Origin: Haloprofundus salilacus
GTDB lineage: Archaea > Halobacteriota > Halobacteria > Halobacteriales > Haloferacaceae
DNA: 64,000 nt
Reading direction: 5' to 3'
NCBI RefSeq assembly: GCF_020150815.1
Contig: NZ_CP083723.1
Coordinates: 1,984,001-2,048,000, forward strand
Shown: in pieces, positions 27,985-37,588 of the stretch
Numbering within the stretch: position 1 is the first letter of the stretch
Layout of the letters: every line of letters starts with the position of its first letter
Notes under the pieces: model-generated
The model's input: only the letters and a program-made list of their open reading frames with translations
What the model was told of the DNA's origin: nothing
The model's database searches: none
Program-made: the position numbers and the translations under genes

Positions 27985-30900
27985 ATGACCAAGCCACACA
28001 CAGACACCCGCAGGGTTGGCCTCGCGGACCCGGCCGACGAGCGCTCGAACTGCGGCGTCGGCGCCGTCATGGATCTCGACGGCGGTGCGTCGCACGACGT
28101 ACTCGCCGACGGGCTAGAACTACTCGTAAACCTCGAACACCGCGGCACCACCGGTGCTGAGGAGAACACCGGCGACGGCGCGGGCGTCATGATTCAGCGC
28201 CCCGACGAGTTCTTCGAGGAAGAACTCGACTACGACCTCCCCGACCTGTGGGCGGTCGGCTCGATCTTCTTCCCGCAGGACGACGACCAGCGCGAACGCG
28301 TCGTCGACGTCGTTGAGGAGGCGCTCGCCGAACACGGGCTCGATGCGTTCCACTGGCGCGACGTACCGACCGACAACGCGGACCTCGGCGCGACGGCGCT
28401 GGAGTCGGAACCGGACGTCTGGCAACTGTTTGTCCGGCCGTCCGACGATTCGACGGACACCGAGGCGTTCGACCGCTCGCTGTACGTCGGCCGCCGCGCC
28501 GCCGAGAACGCCGTCGACGACTCGGGTATCGAGGGCAGCGGGCGCTTCTACGTCTGCTCGCTCTCGCGGAAGACGCTCGTCTACAAGGGACTGCTGAAAG
28601 CCGAACAGCTTCCGACGTACTACCCGGACCTCCGCGACGGGCGGATGAAGTCGGCGCTGGCGATGGTTCACGCCCGATTCTCGACGAACACCCTCGGCGC
28701 GTGGCATCTCGCGCACCCATACCGCAACGTCGTCCACAACGGCGAGATAAACACCATCCGCGGCAACGTCAACTGGATGCGCGCCCGCGAGACGGAACTC
28801 GAACACCCCGAGTTCGGAAGCGACATCGAGACCATCAAACCCGTCACGCACGCCGACCAGAGCGACACCGCCAGCGTCGACAACGTCGTCGAACTCCTCT
28901 TGCAGGGCGGTCGCGACCTGCCGCACGTCCTCCGTATGTTGATTCCGGAGGCGTACCGCAACGACCCAGCGATGGACGAGGGCCGCCGCGACTGGTACGA
29001 CTTCCACGCCAGCCTCGTCGAACCGTGGGACGGCCCGGCGCTCGTCGCCGCCACCGACGGCGAGCGAATCGCGGCGGTGCTCGACCGCAACGGCCTGCGC
29101 CCGTGTCGCTACGACGTGACGACCGACAACCGCCTCGTGATGGCGAGCGAAGTCGGCGCGCTCGACCACGACCCGAGCGAAATCGAATCTCGGGGTCGGC
29201 TCCAACCCGGCCAACTGTTCATGGCCGACCCCGAGGAGGGCCGCGTCATCCCCGACGAGGAGGTGTTCGACTCGCTCGTCGACGAGAAGTACGGCGAGTG
29301 GGTTCGCGACGAGCAGCGTCACCTCTCGGCGTTCGCCGACCCCGAGGCGTTCGGCACCCACGACCCGGTCGACTCGCTGCGCGCCCAACAGGTGGCGTTC
29401 GGCTACACGCAGGACCAGCTGAACCACCTCATCGAGCCGATGGCCAGACAGGGGAAAGACCCCGTCGGGTCGATGGGCGACGACACGCCGCTGTCGGTGC
29501 TCTCCGACTTCAACCGGCCGCTTTTCACCTACTTCAAACAGCTGTTCGCGCAGGTGTCGAACCCGCCCATCGACTACATCCGCGAGAAGCTGGTGACGAG
29601 TCTCGAATCGCGCCTCGGCAACCAGCAGAACATGCTCGCGGAGTCGCCGGAGCACGCCCGCCAACTCGTGCTCGACTCGCCCATCGTCACCGACGAGCAG
29701 ACGGCAGGCATCAAGAACCTCGACGGCAGCGACGGCCTGCGAAGCGAGACGCTCGATATGACGTACGAGCGCGGCGAAGCGGAACTGGAGGCGGCCGTCG
29801 AACGACTCCGTGACGACGCCCGCGAGGCTATTGAGGGCGGCGCGGACATCGTAGTCCTCTCGGACCGCGCGGCCGGACCCGACAGAGTACCGATTCCGAG
29901 TCTGCTTGCGACGGGCGCAGTCCACCACAGCCTCGTCCGCAACGGCCTGCGCAACCGCGCCGGGTTGGTCATCGAGTCGGGCGACCCACGCGAAGTGCAC
30001 CACGTCGCGACGCTCGTCGGCTACGGCGCGGGCGCGGTGAACCCGTACCTCGCCTACCAGACCATCGAGGACATCGTCGCCGGTCCCGACGGGGCCGAAC
30101 CGGAGGCGGCCATCGCGGCGTACACGAAAGCGCTCGAAGACGGTCTGCTGAAGACGATGGCGAAGATGGGCATCTCGACGGTCGAAAGCTACCGCGGCGC
30201 CCAGATTTTCGAGGCCGTCGGTCTCTCCTCGTCGTTCGTCCGCGAGTACTTCGAGGGCACCGAGATTCGCACGGAGGGTATCGGACTGCCGCAGATAGAG
30301 GCCGACCTGCTCACGCGTCACGCCGTCGCCTACGGCGAGGACCCGAAGCTCGAAGTCCAAGGCGAGTACGAGAACCGCTCGGCAGGCATCCACCACCAGT
30401 GGAACCCGAAGTCGGTCGGCGCGCTCCAGCGCGCGGTTCGCTCCGGTAGCTACGAGACGTACCAGGAGTTCGCCGAGTTGGTTAACGACCAGAGCGAGGA
30501 ACTGCAAACCCTCCGCGGGCTGCTGGAGTTCGACTCCGACCGCGACTCCGTCCCCATCGAAGACGTCGAACCCGTCGAGGAGATCGTGAAACGCTTCTCG
30601 ACGGCGGCGATGAGCCTCGGGTCGCTCTCGCCGGAAGCCCACGAGAACAACTCCATCGCGATGAACCGCATCGGCGGCAAATCCAACTCCGGCGAGGGCG
30701 GTGAACCGCCCGAACGCTTCGGCACGGAGAAAGAGTGCAACGTCAAGCAGGTCGCGTCGGGTCGCTTCGGCGTCACCAGCCACTACCTCTCGTCGGCCGA
30801 CGAGCTACAGATCAAGATGGCTCAGGGGTCGAAACCCGGCGAAGGCGGCCACCTCCCCGGCAAGAAGGTCAACGAGATGATCGCGCACGTCCGCTACTCA

Positions 30901-32520
30901 ACGCCGGGGGTCGGCCTCATCTCGCCGCCGCCGCTGCACGACATCTACTCCATCGAAGACCTCAAACAGCTCATCCACGACCTGAAGGTCGCCAACGAGG
31001 ACGCCGACATCAACGTGAAACTCGTCTCGGAGGCGGGCATCGGCACCATCGCGGCGGGTGTGGCGAAGGCCAATGCTGATGTAGTACACATCTCCGGCGA
31101 CTCCGGTGGCACCGGCGCGTCGCCGAAGACGAGCATCAAAAATGCGGGGTTGCCGTGGGAGCTTGGCCTCGCGGAGGCGAACCAGATGCTCTGCGCAACA
31201 GGGCTGCGCGACCGCATCCACGTCTCCACCGACGGCGGGATGAAGACGGGCCGCGACGTGGCCATCGCCGCGTTGTTGGGCGCCGAGGAGTACATCTTCG
31301 GGACGGCGTCGCTCGTTACCGCAGGCTGCGTGATGGCGCGGCAGTGCCACGAGAACACCTGTCCGGTCGGCGTCGCCACCCAGAACGAGAACCTCCGCAA
31401 CCGCTTCCCCGGCCAACCCGACCACGTCATCAACTACATGACGTTCATCGCGCAGGAGTTGCGCGAACTGATGGCCGAACTCGGCTTCGAGACGGTCGAC
31501 GAGATGATTGGCCGCCCCGAGTACCTCCGCCAGCGCGAGACCGACCACGAGAAGGCCAAACATCTCGACCTCTCGGCGGTCCTCGCGCAACCGGCGGGCG
31601 ACCAGCGCCGGAAGACGCAGGAGCAGTCGCATTCGGACCTCGAGACGCAACTCGACCGCCAGCTCATCGAGGAGGCCGCACCCGTGCTCGAAGACGGCGA
31701 CCCAGTCCAACTGCGCCACGAGATATCGAACGTCGACCGCGCGGTCGGCGCGATGCTCTCGGACCGCATCTCACAGCGATACGGCGGTGAAGGCCTATCG
31801 GACGACACCGTCACCTGCGAGTTCGACGGCGTCGCCGGACAGAGCTTCGGCGCGTTCCTCGCCCCGGGCGTGACGATGCGCCTCACCGGCGCAGCCAACG
31901 ACTACGTCGGCAAGGGGCTCTCGGGCGGAAAAGTGGTCGTCGAGACGCCCGCGGAGGCCAACTACGCTCCCGACGAGAACGTCCTCATCGGCAACGTCGC
32001 GCTGTACGGCGCGACGCAGGGCGAGCTGTACGTCAACGGCGTCGCGGGCGAACGCTTCGCCGTCCGCAACTCGGGCGTGAAAGCCGTCGTCGAAGGCGTC
32101 GGCGACCACGGCTGCGAGTACATGACCGGCGGCGTCGTCGCTGTGCTCGGCGGGACAGGGCGGAACTTCGCCGCGGGGATGTCCGGAGGCGTCGCCTACG
32201 TCTACGATCCCGACGAGACGCTCGAAGCGCGGGCCAACACCGAGATGGTATCGCTCTCGCGGGAACTCGAAACGGGCGACGAGGCGATGTTGCGCCGCCT
32301 CGTCGAGAACCACGCCGACTACGCCGACAGCGAACGTGCGGCCTCGCTTTTGGCGGAGTGGGCGAACGAGGTGGGCAACTTCACGAAGGTGATGCCGGAC
32401 GCGTACGCGAAGGTCATCGCCGAGGAGGGCCGCGCCGACGTGCGCGACGAACTGCCCGCCCCGGCGGGGTCCGTCGAAGACGCCCGCGCCGACCAGGAGA
32501 TAGCGCGGAGCGACGACTGA
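27985..32520 (+). CDS. gltB: Glutamate synthase, large (ferredoxin-type) chain
   Basis: This 1511-residue enzyme converts glutamine and 2-oxoglutarate to two glutamates. The N-terminal class II glutaminase domain has its nucleophile Cys at residue 23 (SNCGVGAV), so a 22-residue propeptide must be removed. The FMN/synthase domain contains GKSNSGEGGEPPERF and ISGDSGGTGASP; the 3Fe-4S cluster Cys lie in CVMARQCHENTCPVG. The C-terminal glutamate-synthase helix domain (GVTMRLTGAANDYVGKGLSGG) is present. There is no gltD small subunit nearby, so the electron donor is probably ferredoxin. Supplies glutamate, also a compatible solute. Confidence 0.96.
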   Translation: MTKPHTDTRRVGLADPADERSNCGVGAVMDLDGGASHDVLADGLELLVNLEHRGTTGAEENTGDGAGVMIQRPDEFFEEELDYDLPDLWAVGSIFFPQDDDQRERVVDVVEEALAEHGLDAFHWRDVPTDNADLGATALESEPDVWQLFVRPSDDSTDTEAFDRSLYVGRRAAENAVDDSGIEGSGRFYVCSLSRKTLVYKGLLKAEQLPTYYPDLRDGRMKSALAMVHARFSTNTLGAWHLAHPYRNVVHNGEINTIRGNVNWMRARETELEHPEFGSDIETIKPVTHADQSDTASVDNVVELLLQGGRDLPHVLRMLIPEAYRNDPAMDEGRRDWYDFHASLVEPWDGPALVAATDGERIAAVLDRNGLRPCRYDVTTDNRLVMASEVGALDHDPSEIESRGRLQPGQLFMADPEEGRVIPDEEVFDSLVDEKYGEWVRDEQRHLSAFADPEAFGTHDPVDSLRAQQVAFGYTQDQLNHLIEPMARQGKDPVGSMGDDTPLSVLSDFNRPLFTYFKQLFAQVSNPPIDYIREKLVTSLESRLGNQQNMLAESPEHARQLVLDSPIVTDEQTAGIKNLDGSDGLRSETLDMTYERGEAELEAAVERLRDDAREAIEGGADIVVLSDRAAGPDRVPIPSLLATGAVHHSLVRNGLRNRAGLVIESGDPREVHHVATLVGYGAGAVNPYLAYQTIEDIVAGPDGAEPEAAIAAYTKALEDGLLKTMAKMGISTVESYRGAQIFEAVGLSSSFVREYFEGTEIRTEGIGLPQIEADLLTRHAVAYGEDPKLEVQGEYENRSAGIHHQWNPKSVGALQRAVRSGSYETYQEFAELVNDQSEELQTLRGLLEFDSDRDSVPIEDVEPVEEIVKRFSTAAMSLGSLSPEAHENNSIAMNRIGGKSNSGEGGEPPERFGTEKECNVKQVASGRFGVTSHYLSSADELQIKMAQGSKPGEGGHLPGKKVNEMIAHVRYSTPGVGLISPPPLHDIYSIEDLKQLIHDLKVANEDADINVKLVSEAGIGTIAAGVAKANADVVHISGDSGGTGASPKTSIKNAGLPWELGLAEANQMLCATGLRDRIHVSTDGGMKTGRDVAIAALLGAEEYIFGTASLVTAGCVMARQCHENTCPVGVATQNENLRNRFPGQPDHVINYMTFIAQELRELMAELGFETVDEMIGRPEYLRQRETDHEKAKHLDLSAVLAQPAGDQRRKTQEQSHSDLETQLDRQLIEEAAPVLEDGDPVQLRHEISNVDRAVGAMLSDRISQRYGGEGLSDDTVTCEFDGVAGQSFGAFLAPGVTMRLTGAANDYVGKGLSGGKVVVETPAEANYAPDENVLIGNVALYGATQGELYVNGVAGERFAVRNSGVKAVVEGVGDHGCEYMTGGVVAVLGGTGRNFAAGMSGGVAYVYDPDETLEARANTEMVSLSRELETGDEAMLRRLVENHADYADSERAASLLAEWANEVGNFTKVMPDAYAKVIAEEGRADVRDELPAPAGSVEDARADQEIARSDD

Positions 32521-32799
32521 GCGTCGGCGCCGAGCGTCACCTCGTCGCTCACCTCCGAGCGTACTCCGGCGCCGAATGCGAGATGAACGCACCGTTCCGT
32601 TCGACGCTGTCGAGTACCGTCGCTTCTTTCGACGCGGTGGATTACCGTTGTTCCCTCGTGATAGATTATCAGTTGCGTAAGTCTCACTTTTTCGGATGTA
32701 TTTGTTGAACTTCGCAAAATACGTAGCGACATCTATACACGAATGTACGCTCACTCTGAATTGGATTTATACTATGTCGTACTGTCGGAACCCATAGAG

Positions 32800-33585
32800 A
32801 TGGAAAAAAACGACTTCTCGGCCGATTCGACCGGACGCACAGTTGGACGCCGCACCGCGCTCAAGACGCTCGGAGCGGCCGCCGGACTCTCCGTCGGACT
32901 CCCCTTCGTCGGCAGTTCCGACGCCTCCGCGCAGCAGGAGCGCGTGGTGGTCGAAGAGTTCGAGTACGGAACGCAGCAACTCGGGAACCGATACCAGTTC
33001 CTGGACGGGCAGCAAGGCGTTTCGACGGCACAGAGCGTCTCGAAATCGGGGTCGCAGTCTCTGCGGATAAACGGCGTGGACTCCGGCGTGTACGCGTCGT
33101 CGCTGCCGGAGGCGCCGACGCGGGGCGACACGTTCTCGTACTGGGTTCGCGCGACGGGCGGTGCGGACACCCTCAACTTCGGGTACGCCGTCGACGACCC
33201 GAACAACCAGTACTACGTCAAACTGCAACTCCCCCAGAACAGCGCCTTCCTCTACAAGGAAGTCAACGGAGCGAAGTCGGTAGTCGCGCAGTCGAATATG
33301 GGGTTCACGCTCGGCCAGAACAACTGGTATCGGGTGCTGGTCCAGTGGCAGGAGTCGGGGAGGCACACCGTCATCGTTGTCGACGGCGCCGGAACGCCGA
33401 TCACCCGATTCTCGGGGATGGACTCGCAGTACGACAGCGGCGGCGTCGGCTTCTACGCCTACCTCGCCTCCGGCGGGAGCGCGTTCTACGACTCGCTCGC
33501 GAAAGCCTCGTCGAGCGGATCGGGTGGTTCGAACGGGTCGAGCGGGTCGAACGGGTCGAACAACTCCACCGCGGGGAGTCGATAG
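32800..33585 (+). CDS. Tat-exported protein with lectin-like jelly-roll domain
   Basis: This 261-residue secreted protein begins with a twin-arginine signal (GRRTALKTLGAAAG, then SDASAQ for cleavage near residue 47). The mature part looks like a concanavalin/LamG-like beta sandwich: TFSYWVRATGG, NQYYVKLQLPQN, NNWYRVLVQW, and SGGVGFYAYLASGGSAFYDSL, a pattern of sugar-binding or glycosidase accessory domains. The tail is a Gly/Ser/Asn-rich linker of about 30 residues. A TTTATAC element about 27 nt upstream supports ATG 32800. Binding target unknown. Confidence 0.75.
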   Translation: MEKNDFSADSTGRTVGRRTALKTLGAAAGLSVGLPFVGSSDASAQQERVVVEEFEYGTQQLGNRYQFLDGQQGVSTAQSVSKSGSQSLRINGVDSGVYASSLPEAPTRGDTFSYWVRATGGADTLNFGYAVDDPNNQYYVKLQLPQNSAFLYKEVNGAKSVVAQSNMGFTLGQNNWYRVLVQWQESGRHTVIVVDGAGTPITRFSGMDSQYDSGGVGFYAYLASGGSAFYDSLAKASSSGSGGSNGSSGSNGSNNSTAGSR

Positions 33586-33643
33586 CGAGTCAACAACCGC
33601 TCGGGCGGGAAACAACTGATACGACGCCGACCCTACCGTACCT

Positions 33644-34069
33644 ATGGCACCGCGACCCAACGACGACCTCACAGACAGCATCGTGTATATCGCGCGGACC
33701 GCGCTCGGCGACGCGCTCCGGAGCGTCATCTACTTCACGCCCGACGAGTTCGAGGTGCTGTATCTGCGCCCGGAGCTCTATGCCGGCGACAAGTCGCGCG
33801 CTCGTACAGTGAAGGAACCGCTGGTCGAGAACGAACGCCTCGGATTCACCTTGCACGAGACGTATAACAGACTGGCCGAGGAAGCCGCCCCTCAGCCGAA
33901 TATCGGCGAGTACGAGTACACGATACGCGTCTTCTCGGAGGGAATTCTCTGCCGCGTGCTCGGCGGCGGCCACGGCGTCATCATCACCACCGACGAGTTG
34001 GACATCACCGAGTTCGAAGCGCAAGCGGTGAGCCTTCGCTCATTGCTCGCGGAGACGGAAGAGGAGTAA
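33644..34069 (+). CDS. DUF7522-like haloarchaeal protein
   Basis: The 141-residue acidic protein begins with a helical region (DDLTDSIVYIARTALGDALRSVIYF) and has DEFEVLYLRPELY, ENERLGFTLHETYNRLAEE and GEYEYTIRVFSEGILCRVLGG. This matches a family common in haloarchaea with no assigned function, provisionally DUF7522. No signal peptide or membrane segment. Not in an obvious operon. Confidence 0.65.
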   Translation: MAPRPNDDLTDSIVYIARTALGDALRSVIYFTPDEFEVLYLRPELYAGDKSRARTVKEPLVENERLGFTLHETYNRLAEEAAPQPNIGEYEYTIRVFSEGILCRVLGGGHGVIITTDELDITEFEAQAVSLRSLLAETEEE

Positions 34070-34142
34070 AAGCTACCGGAGGCGTGTACGCAGTGCGCCC
34101 GCCCGACTCACGGTTTTAACGGTGGCGTCCATTCGACCAACC

Positions 34143-34625
34143 ATGCCAGAGCTAGGTGACGACGCGCCCGATTTCGAGCTGCAGAGCACCGCCGGCGAAT
34201 CGATTTCGCTCTCGGAGACGCTCGACTCCGGCCCGACGGTCGTGCTCGTCAACCGCGGTCACTGGTGTAGCTTCTGCGCCGAACAGCTCCAGACGTTCAG
34301 CGAGGTTTCCTACGACCTCTAGTTCAACGAGGATGTCGACATCCTCCCAATAGTCGTCGACTCCATCGGACCGGTCACCGAGATGCGCGACCGCTACGAC
34401 CTCGACGTGCAACTGCTGGCCGACCCCGACGGCGAGGCAGCCGAGAAGTACAGCGGCACCGAGCAGACGAGTCACGGACTGACCGGTATCGCGGCGGCGT
34501 ACGTCGTCGACGAGGACGGTGTCGTCCAGTACGGACAGGTCGCAGACCACCCCGCCGACCGGACGTACGGCAACTGGATCCGCTACTTCATCCGCAACGA
34601 CTACGAGGACCCGTTCGAGGGCTGA
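34143..34625 (+). pseudogene. Peroxiredoxin (AhpC/TSA-like) interrupted by in-frame TAG
   Basis: The frame from ATG 34143 encodes 59 residues of a peroxiredoxin with the peroxidatic region NRGHWCSFCAEQL (Cys 42 and 45), then meets TAG at 34320-34322. The same frame then continues without further stops for 100 codons with the rest of the fold (VDILPIVVDSIGPV, SHGLTGIAAAYVVDEDG, NWIRYFIRN) to the stop at 34623-34625. The frame is not shifted, so one base change explains it. A TTTTAAC element 27 nt before the ATG suggests it is still transcribed. Possible readthrough, a true nonsense mutation or a base-call error cannot be told apart here. Confidence 0.8.
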
Positions 34626-34836
34626 CGACGAGAAACACTGACGCTCGCGGGCGGCGGGCGTTCACGAGTCGGTAGCACCCGCCCACCGAGACGGCCTGAT
34701 GGGGGCCACGTCTTCTCCATTTTCCTCCGCGCCACGATACTACCAGCCGAAGCGCTCCGTCTCTCTGCGCCGAGTCCGACGCCGCGCCGTGTTCCGCTTG
34801 ACGTACGCTTTTCGCGTTCGCCGTCCAGCGGAACAT

Positions 34837-35829
34837 ATGAAAACCGCTCTCTGTATCGGCGGAACGCGCTTCGTCGGCCGCCACACCGTCGAGGAGCTGC
34901 TCGCACACGACTACGACGTGACGACGTTCACCCGCGGCATCCACGACGACCCCTTCGCCGACCGCGCGGGCGTCTCGCACATCCCCGGCGACCGGACCGA
35001 TCGCGACGCGTTGGAGTCGGCGGCGGCCGAAGTCGCTCCCAGCGTGGTCATCGACTTCTGCGCGTACCACCCCCGAGAGGTGAAGACCGCGACCGAGGTT
35101 TTCGTCGATGCTCGCTACGTGTACGTCTCCAGCGGCAGCGCCTACGCTCGTCCCGACGTGCCGATGCGCGAGAACGGGACGCCGATACACGACTGTACGC
35201 CCGAGCAGGCCACCGACGACTCCGCCGAGAGCTACGGCCCCAGAAAAGCCGAGGGAGACAGGGCGGTCGCCGTCGCCGCGGTCGAGGGCGTCGAGGCGAT
35301 GGCGGTCCGCCCGATGCTCGTCTACGGCCCACACGACTACACCGAACGCTTCGCATACTGGGTCGGCCGCGTCGCCGAGTACGACCGCGTCCTCGTTCCC
35401 GGAGACGGGGGCAGTCTCCTCCACCGTTCGTACGTCGAGGACGTGGCGCGCGCCCTCAGAATTGTCGCCGAGGAGGGCGAACCCGGCGAGGCGTACAACG
35501 TCGCCGACAGAAACGCGTTCTCGCTTTCCGAGTCGCTTGAGTTGGTCGCCGACGCGCTCGACACAGAGGTCGATGTCGTCGGCGCGAGCGAGCGCGAGTT
35601 GGCCGCTGTGGGCCTCGAACCGGCGGATTTCCCGCTGTACACGCCGCGACCGATGCTCGTGTCGACCGAGAAACTCGCTTCACTGGGCTGGGAGTCGACG
35701 CCGAAAGCCGACGCCGTCGCCGCGACGGCGACTGCGCACGTCGAAAACGGCCGCGACGGGGCGGAGAATGGTCCAGCGAGGAAAGACGAGGAGAAGGTGT
35801 TGGAGGCTATGGAGGAAACGTCTGCGTAG
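34837..35829 (+). CDS. NAD-dependent epimerase/dehydratase (SDR family), copy 1
   Basis: The 330-residue extended-SDR protein has the NAD motif CIGGTRFVGRH at the start, SSGSAY mid-protein, and the catalytic SYGPRK (Tyr-x3-Lys) near residue 133, with YGPHDYTERF and YVEDVARALRIVAEEGEPG typical of nucleotide-sugar-like epimerases. A substrate cannot be named. It is closely related along its length to the protein at 36555-37547, which has the same length. Its stop directly abuts the stop of the convergent acetyltransferase gene. ATG 34837 has a TATA-like CTTTTCG about 27 nt upstream. Confidence 0.85.
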   Translation: MKTALCIGGTRFVGRHTVEELLAHDYDVTTFTRGIHDDPFADRAGVSHIPGDRTDRDALESAAAEVAPSVVIDFCAYHPREVKTATEVFVDARYVYVSSGSAYARPDVPMRENGTPIHDCTPEQATDDSAESYGPRKAEGDRAVAVAAVEGVEAMAVRPMLVYGPHDYTERFAYWVGRVAEYDRVLVPGDGGSLLHRSYVEDVARALRIVAEEGEPGEAYNVADRNAFSLSESLELVADALDTEVDVVGASERELAAVGLEPADFPLYTPRPMLVSTEKLASLGWESTPKADAVAATATAHVENGRDGAENGPARKDEEKVLEAMEETSA

Positions 35830-36423
35830 TCAGGTCGATCGGCACGACTCCAGATACTGTTTGCGAGAGACGGTGTACCGGTGGAGGTCACGCACCTCGT
35901 CGCCCTTCGGAATCCAGTTGCGGAGGATGCCGTCGTACTGGCCGCCGTGTTCCTCGACGTAGCGTTCGATGGCTCGCTTCGACTTCTCGTTGCCATCTTG
36001 GTGTGCCGCACCGACGAGTTCGAGGTCCAGTCGCTCGAAAGCCAACTCGAACAGCGCCGCCGCGCGCTCGCCGGAGTAACCGCGGCCCCAGAACGGTTTC
36101 CGCAGCCAGATACCGAGTTCTGCCGAGCGGCGTTTCCAGCCGAGGTGGAGGTTCGTGACGCCTGCGAAGTCGTCGACGTCGGCTTCTCTCGAATAGACGA
36201 CGTAGGTCGCTTGCTCTCTCTCGTCCCACTGGTATTCGACGTCGACCAGATAGTCGTGCGTCTCCTTGAACGTTCGGTGGGGGTCCCACATCGTATACCG
36301 ACTTAGTTCGTCTACGTTTGAGGCGTTGCGGCCCACGTGTCGATAGAGTTCTCTCGCGGAGAGATTATCGCGGCAGAGTTGAACGAGTCGGAGGTGGTCG
36401 GTCTCGATTTCGCTCGGGAACAT
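35830..36423 (-). CDS. GNAT family N-acetyltransferase (RimJ/RimL-like)
   Basis: The 197-residue protein starts IETDHLRLVQLCRDNLSAREL and contains the GNAT acetyl-CoA-binding segment LRKPFWGRGYSGERAAALFELAFERLDL followed by GNEKSKRAIER. The RimJ/RimL-type transferases acetylate protein N termini or small molecules. It lies between two paralogous epimerase genes, with its stop codon adjoining that of the first; it is divergent from the second. Substrate unknown. Confidence 0.85.
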   Translation of the reverse strand: MFPSEIETDHLRLVQLCRDNLSARELYRHVGRNASNVDELSRYTMWDPHRTFKETHDYLVDVEYQWDEREQATYVVYSREADVDDFAGVTNLHLGWKRRSAELGIWLRKPFWGRGYSGERAAALFELAFERLDLELVGAAHQDGNEKSKRAIERYVEEHGGQYDGILRNWIPKGDEVRDLHRYTVSRKQYLESCRST

Positions 36424-36554
36424 ACGGTTCGGTTAGCAGCTTGATAGATGAGCGTTGTCGTGGCGTGTGAACGGCTCACGTTCCGAATCGAATGACGGCC
36501 AATCGAACCGACACTCGTACACTTTTCATCCCGCCGCACCGAGCGAGAAGCGAC

Positions 36555-37547
36555 ATGAGCGACTCAGCACTCGTCGTCGGCGGGACGCGCTTCATCGGCC
36601 GCCACGTCGTCGACGACCTCCTCGAAAACGGCTACGAGGTCACCATCTTCAACCGCGGCAACCACGAGAACCCCTTCGCCGACGACGACCGGGTCAGTCG
36701 AGTCGAGGGCGACCGGACGAACCGAGCGGACCTCGAACGCGCCCGCGACGAAGCGGAGCCGAACATCGTCGTCGACTGCGTCGCGTACAAACCCGCCGAG
36801 GTCGAGGAGGCGGTCGACGTGTTCGCCGACGTCGACGGCTACGTCTACATCTCCAGCGGTGGCGCCTACGGATCGGAGGAGATACCGAAGCGCGAGGGCG
36901 TCACCGAACTCTGCGACTGCACGCCCGAGCAAGCCACCGACGACTCCGCCGAGAGCTACGGTCCGCGAAAGGCCGAGGGGGACCGCGTCATCTTCGAGGC
37001 CGCCGAGCGCGGAGTCAACGCAACCTCCGTCCGCCCGTGTATCGTCTACGGGCCGCACGACTACACCGAGCGACTCGACTACTGGCTGGACCGCGTCGAC
37101 AACTACGACCGCGTGCTGGTGCCGGGCGACGGCACCAACATCTGGCACCGCGCCTACGTCGAGGACGTGGCCAGTGCCCTCAGAATCGTCGCCGAATCGG
37201 GCGAACCGGGCGAGGCGTACAACGTCGGCGACCAGCGGCTCGTCACGCTCGCAGAGATGGTGGAGGTCATCGCCGACACCGCGGACACGGAGATAGAAGT
37301 CGTCCACGCGGGCGAGCGCGAACTCGCCGCCGCGGAGCTCGAACCGACGGATTTCGTCCTCTACCGACCATACCCGCACGTCCTCGACACGAACAAGCTG
37401 AGCGGGTTGGGCTGGGAGTCGACGTCCGTCGACGAGGCGATGCGCCGCACGGTCGAGGAACACCGCGAGAGCGACCGCGACGGCTCCGAACACGACCCCG
37501 GCCGCGAGGCCGAAGAGCGGGTGCTGGGCGTATTGGATACGATATAA
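36555..37547 (+). CDS. NAD-dependent epimerase/dehydratase (SDR family), copy 2
   Basis: A 330-residue paralogue of the protein at 34837-35829. It has VVGGTRFIGRH, ISSGGAY, the same CTPEQATDDSAESYGPRK segment with the catalytic Tyr and Lys, and YGPHDYTERL with YVEDVASALRIVAESGEPG. The N-terminal frame extends to 36492 but ATG 36555 starts the Rossmann fold directly. The pair probably arose by duplication, and divergence between copies suggests separate substrates. No sugar-nucleotide partner genes are adjacent. Confidence 0.85.
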   Translation: MSDSALVVGGTRFIGRHVVDDLLENGYEVTIFNRGNHENPFADDDRVSRVEGDRTNRADLERARDEAEPNIVVDCVAYKPAEVEEAVDVFADVDGYVYISSGGAYGSEEIPKREGVTELCDCTPEQATDDSAESYGPRKAEGDRVIFEAAERGVNATSVRPCIVYGPHDYTERLDYWLDRVDNYDRVLVPGDGTNIWHRAYVEDVASALRIVAESGEPGEAYNVGDQRLVTLAEMVEVIADTADTEIEVVHAGERELAAAELEPTDFVLYRPYPHVLDTNKLSGLGWESTSVDEAMRRTVEEHRESDRDGSEHDPGREAEERVLGVLDTI

Positions 37548-37588
37548 AAACGAACCGTTCGACCGCTCCGTTTCGTTTTCTGCCCGAC

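Noticed and set aside
28120-30783. An 887-codon minus-strand frame antisense to gltB
   Set aside because: Glu/Arg/Val-rich low-complexity text typical of an antisense shadow in GC-rich DNA; gltB motifs on the other strand are complete.
34320-34322. TAG read as pyrrolysine
   Set aside because: Haloarchaea are not known to encode the pyrrolysine system, and nothing in the window suggests it; mutation or error is simpler.
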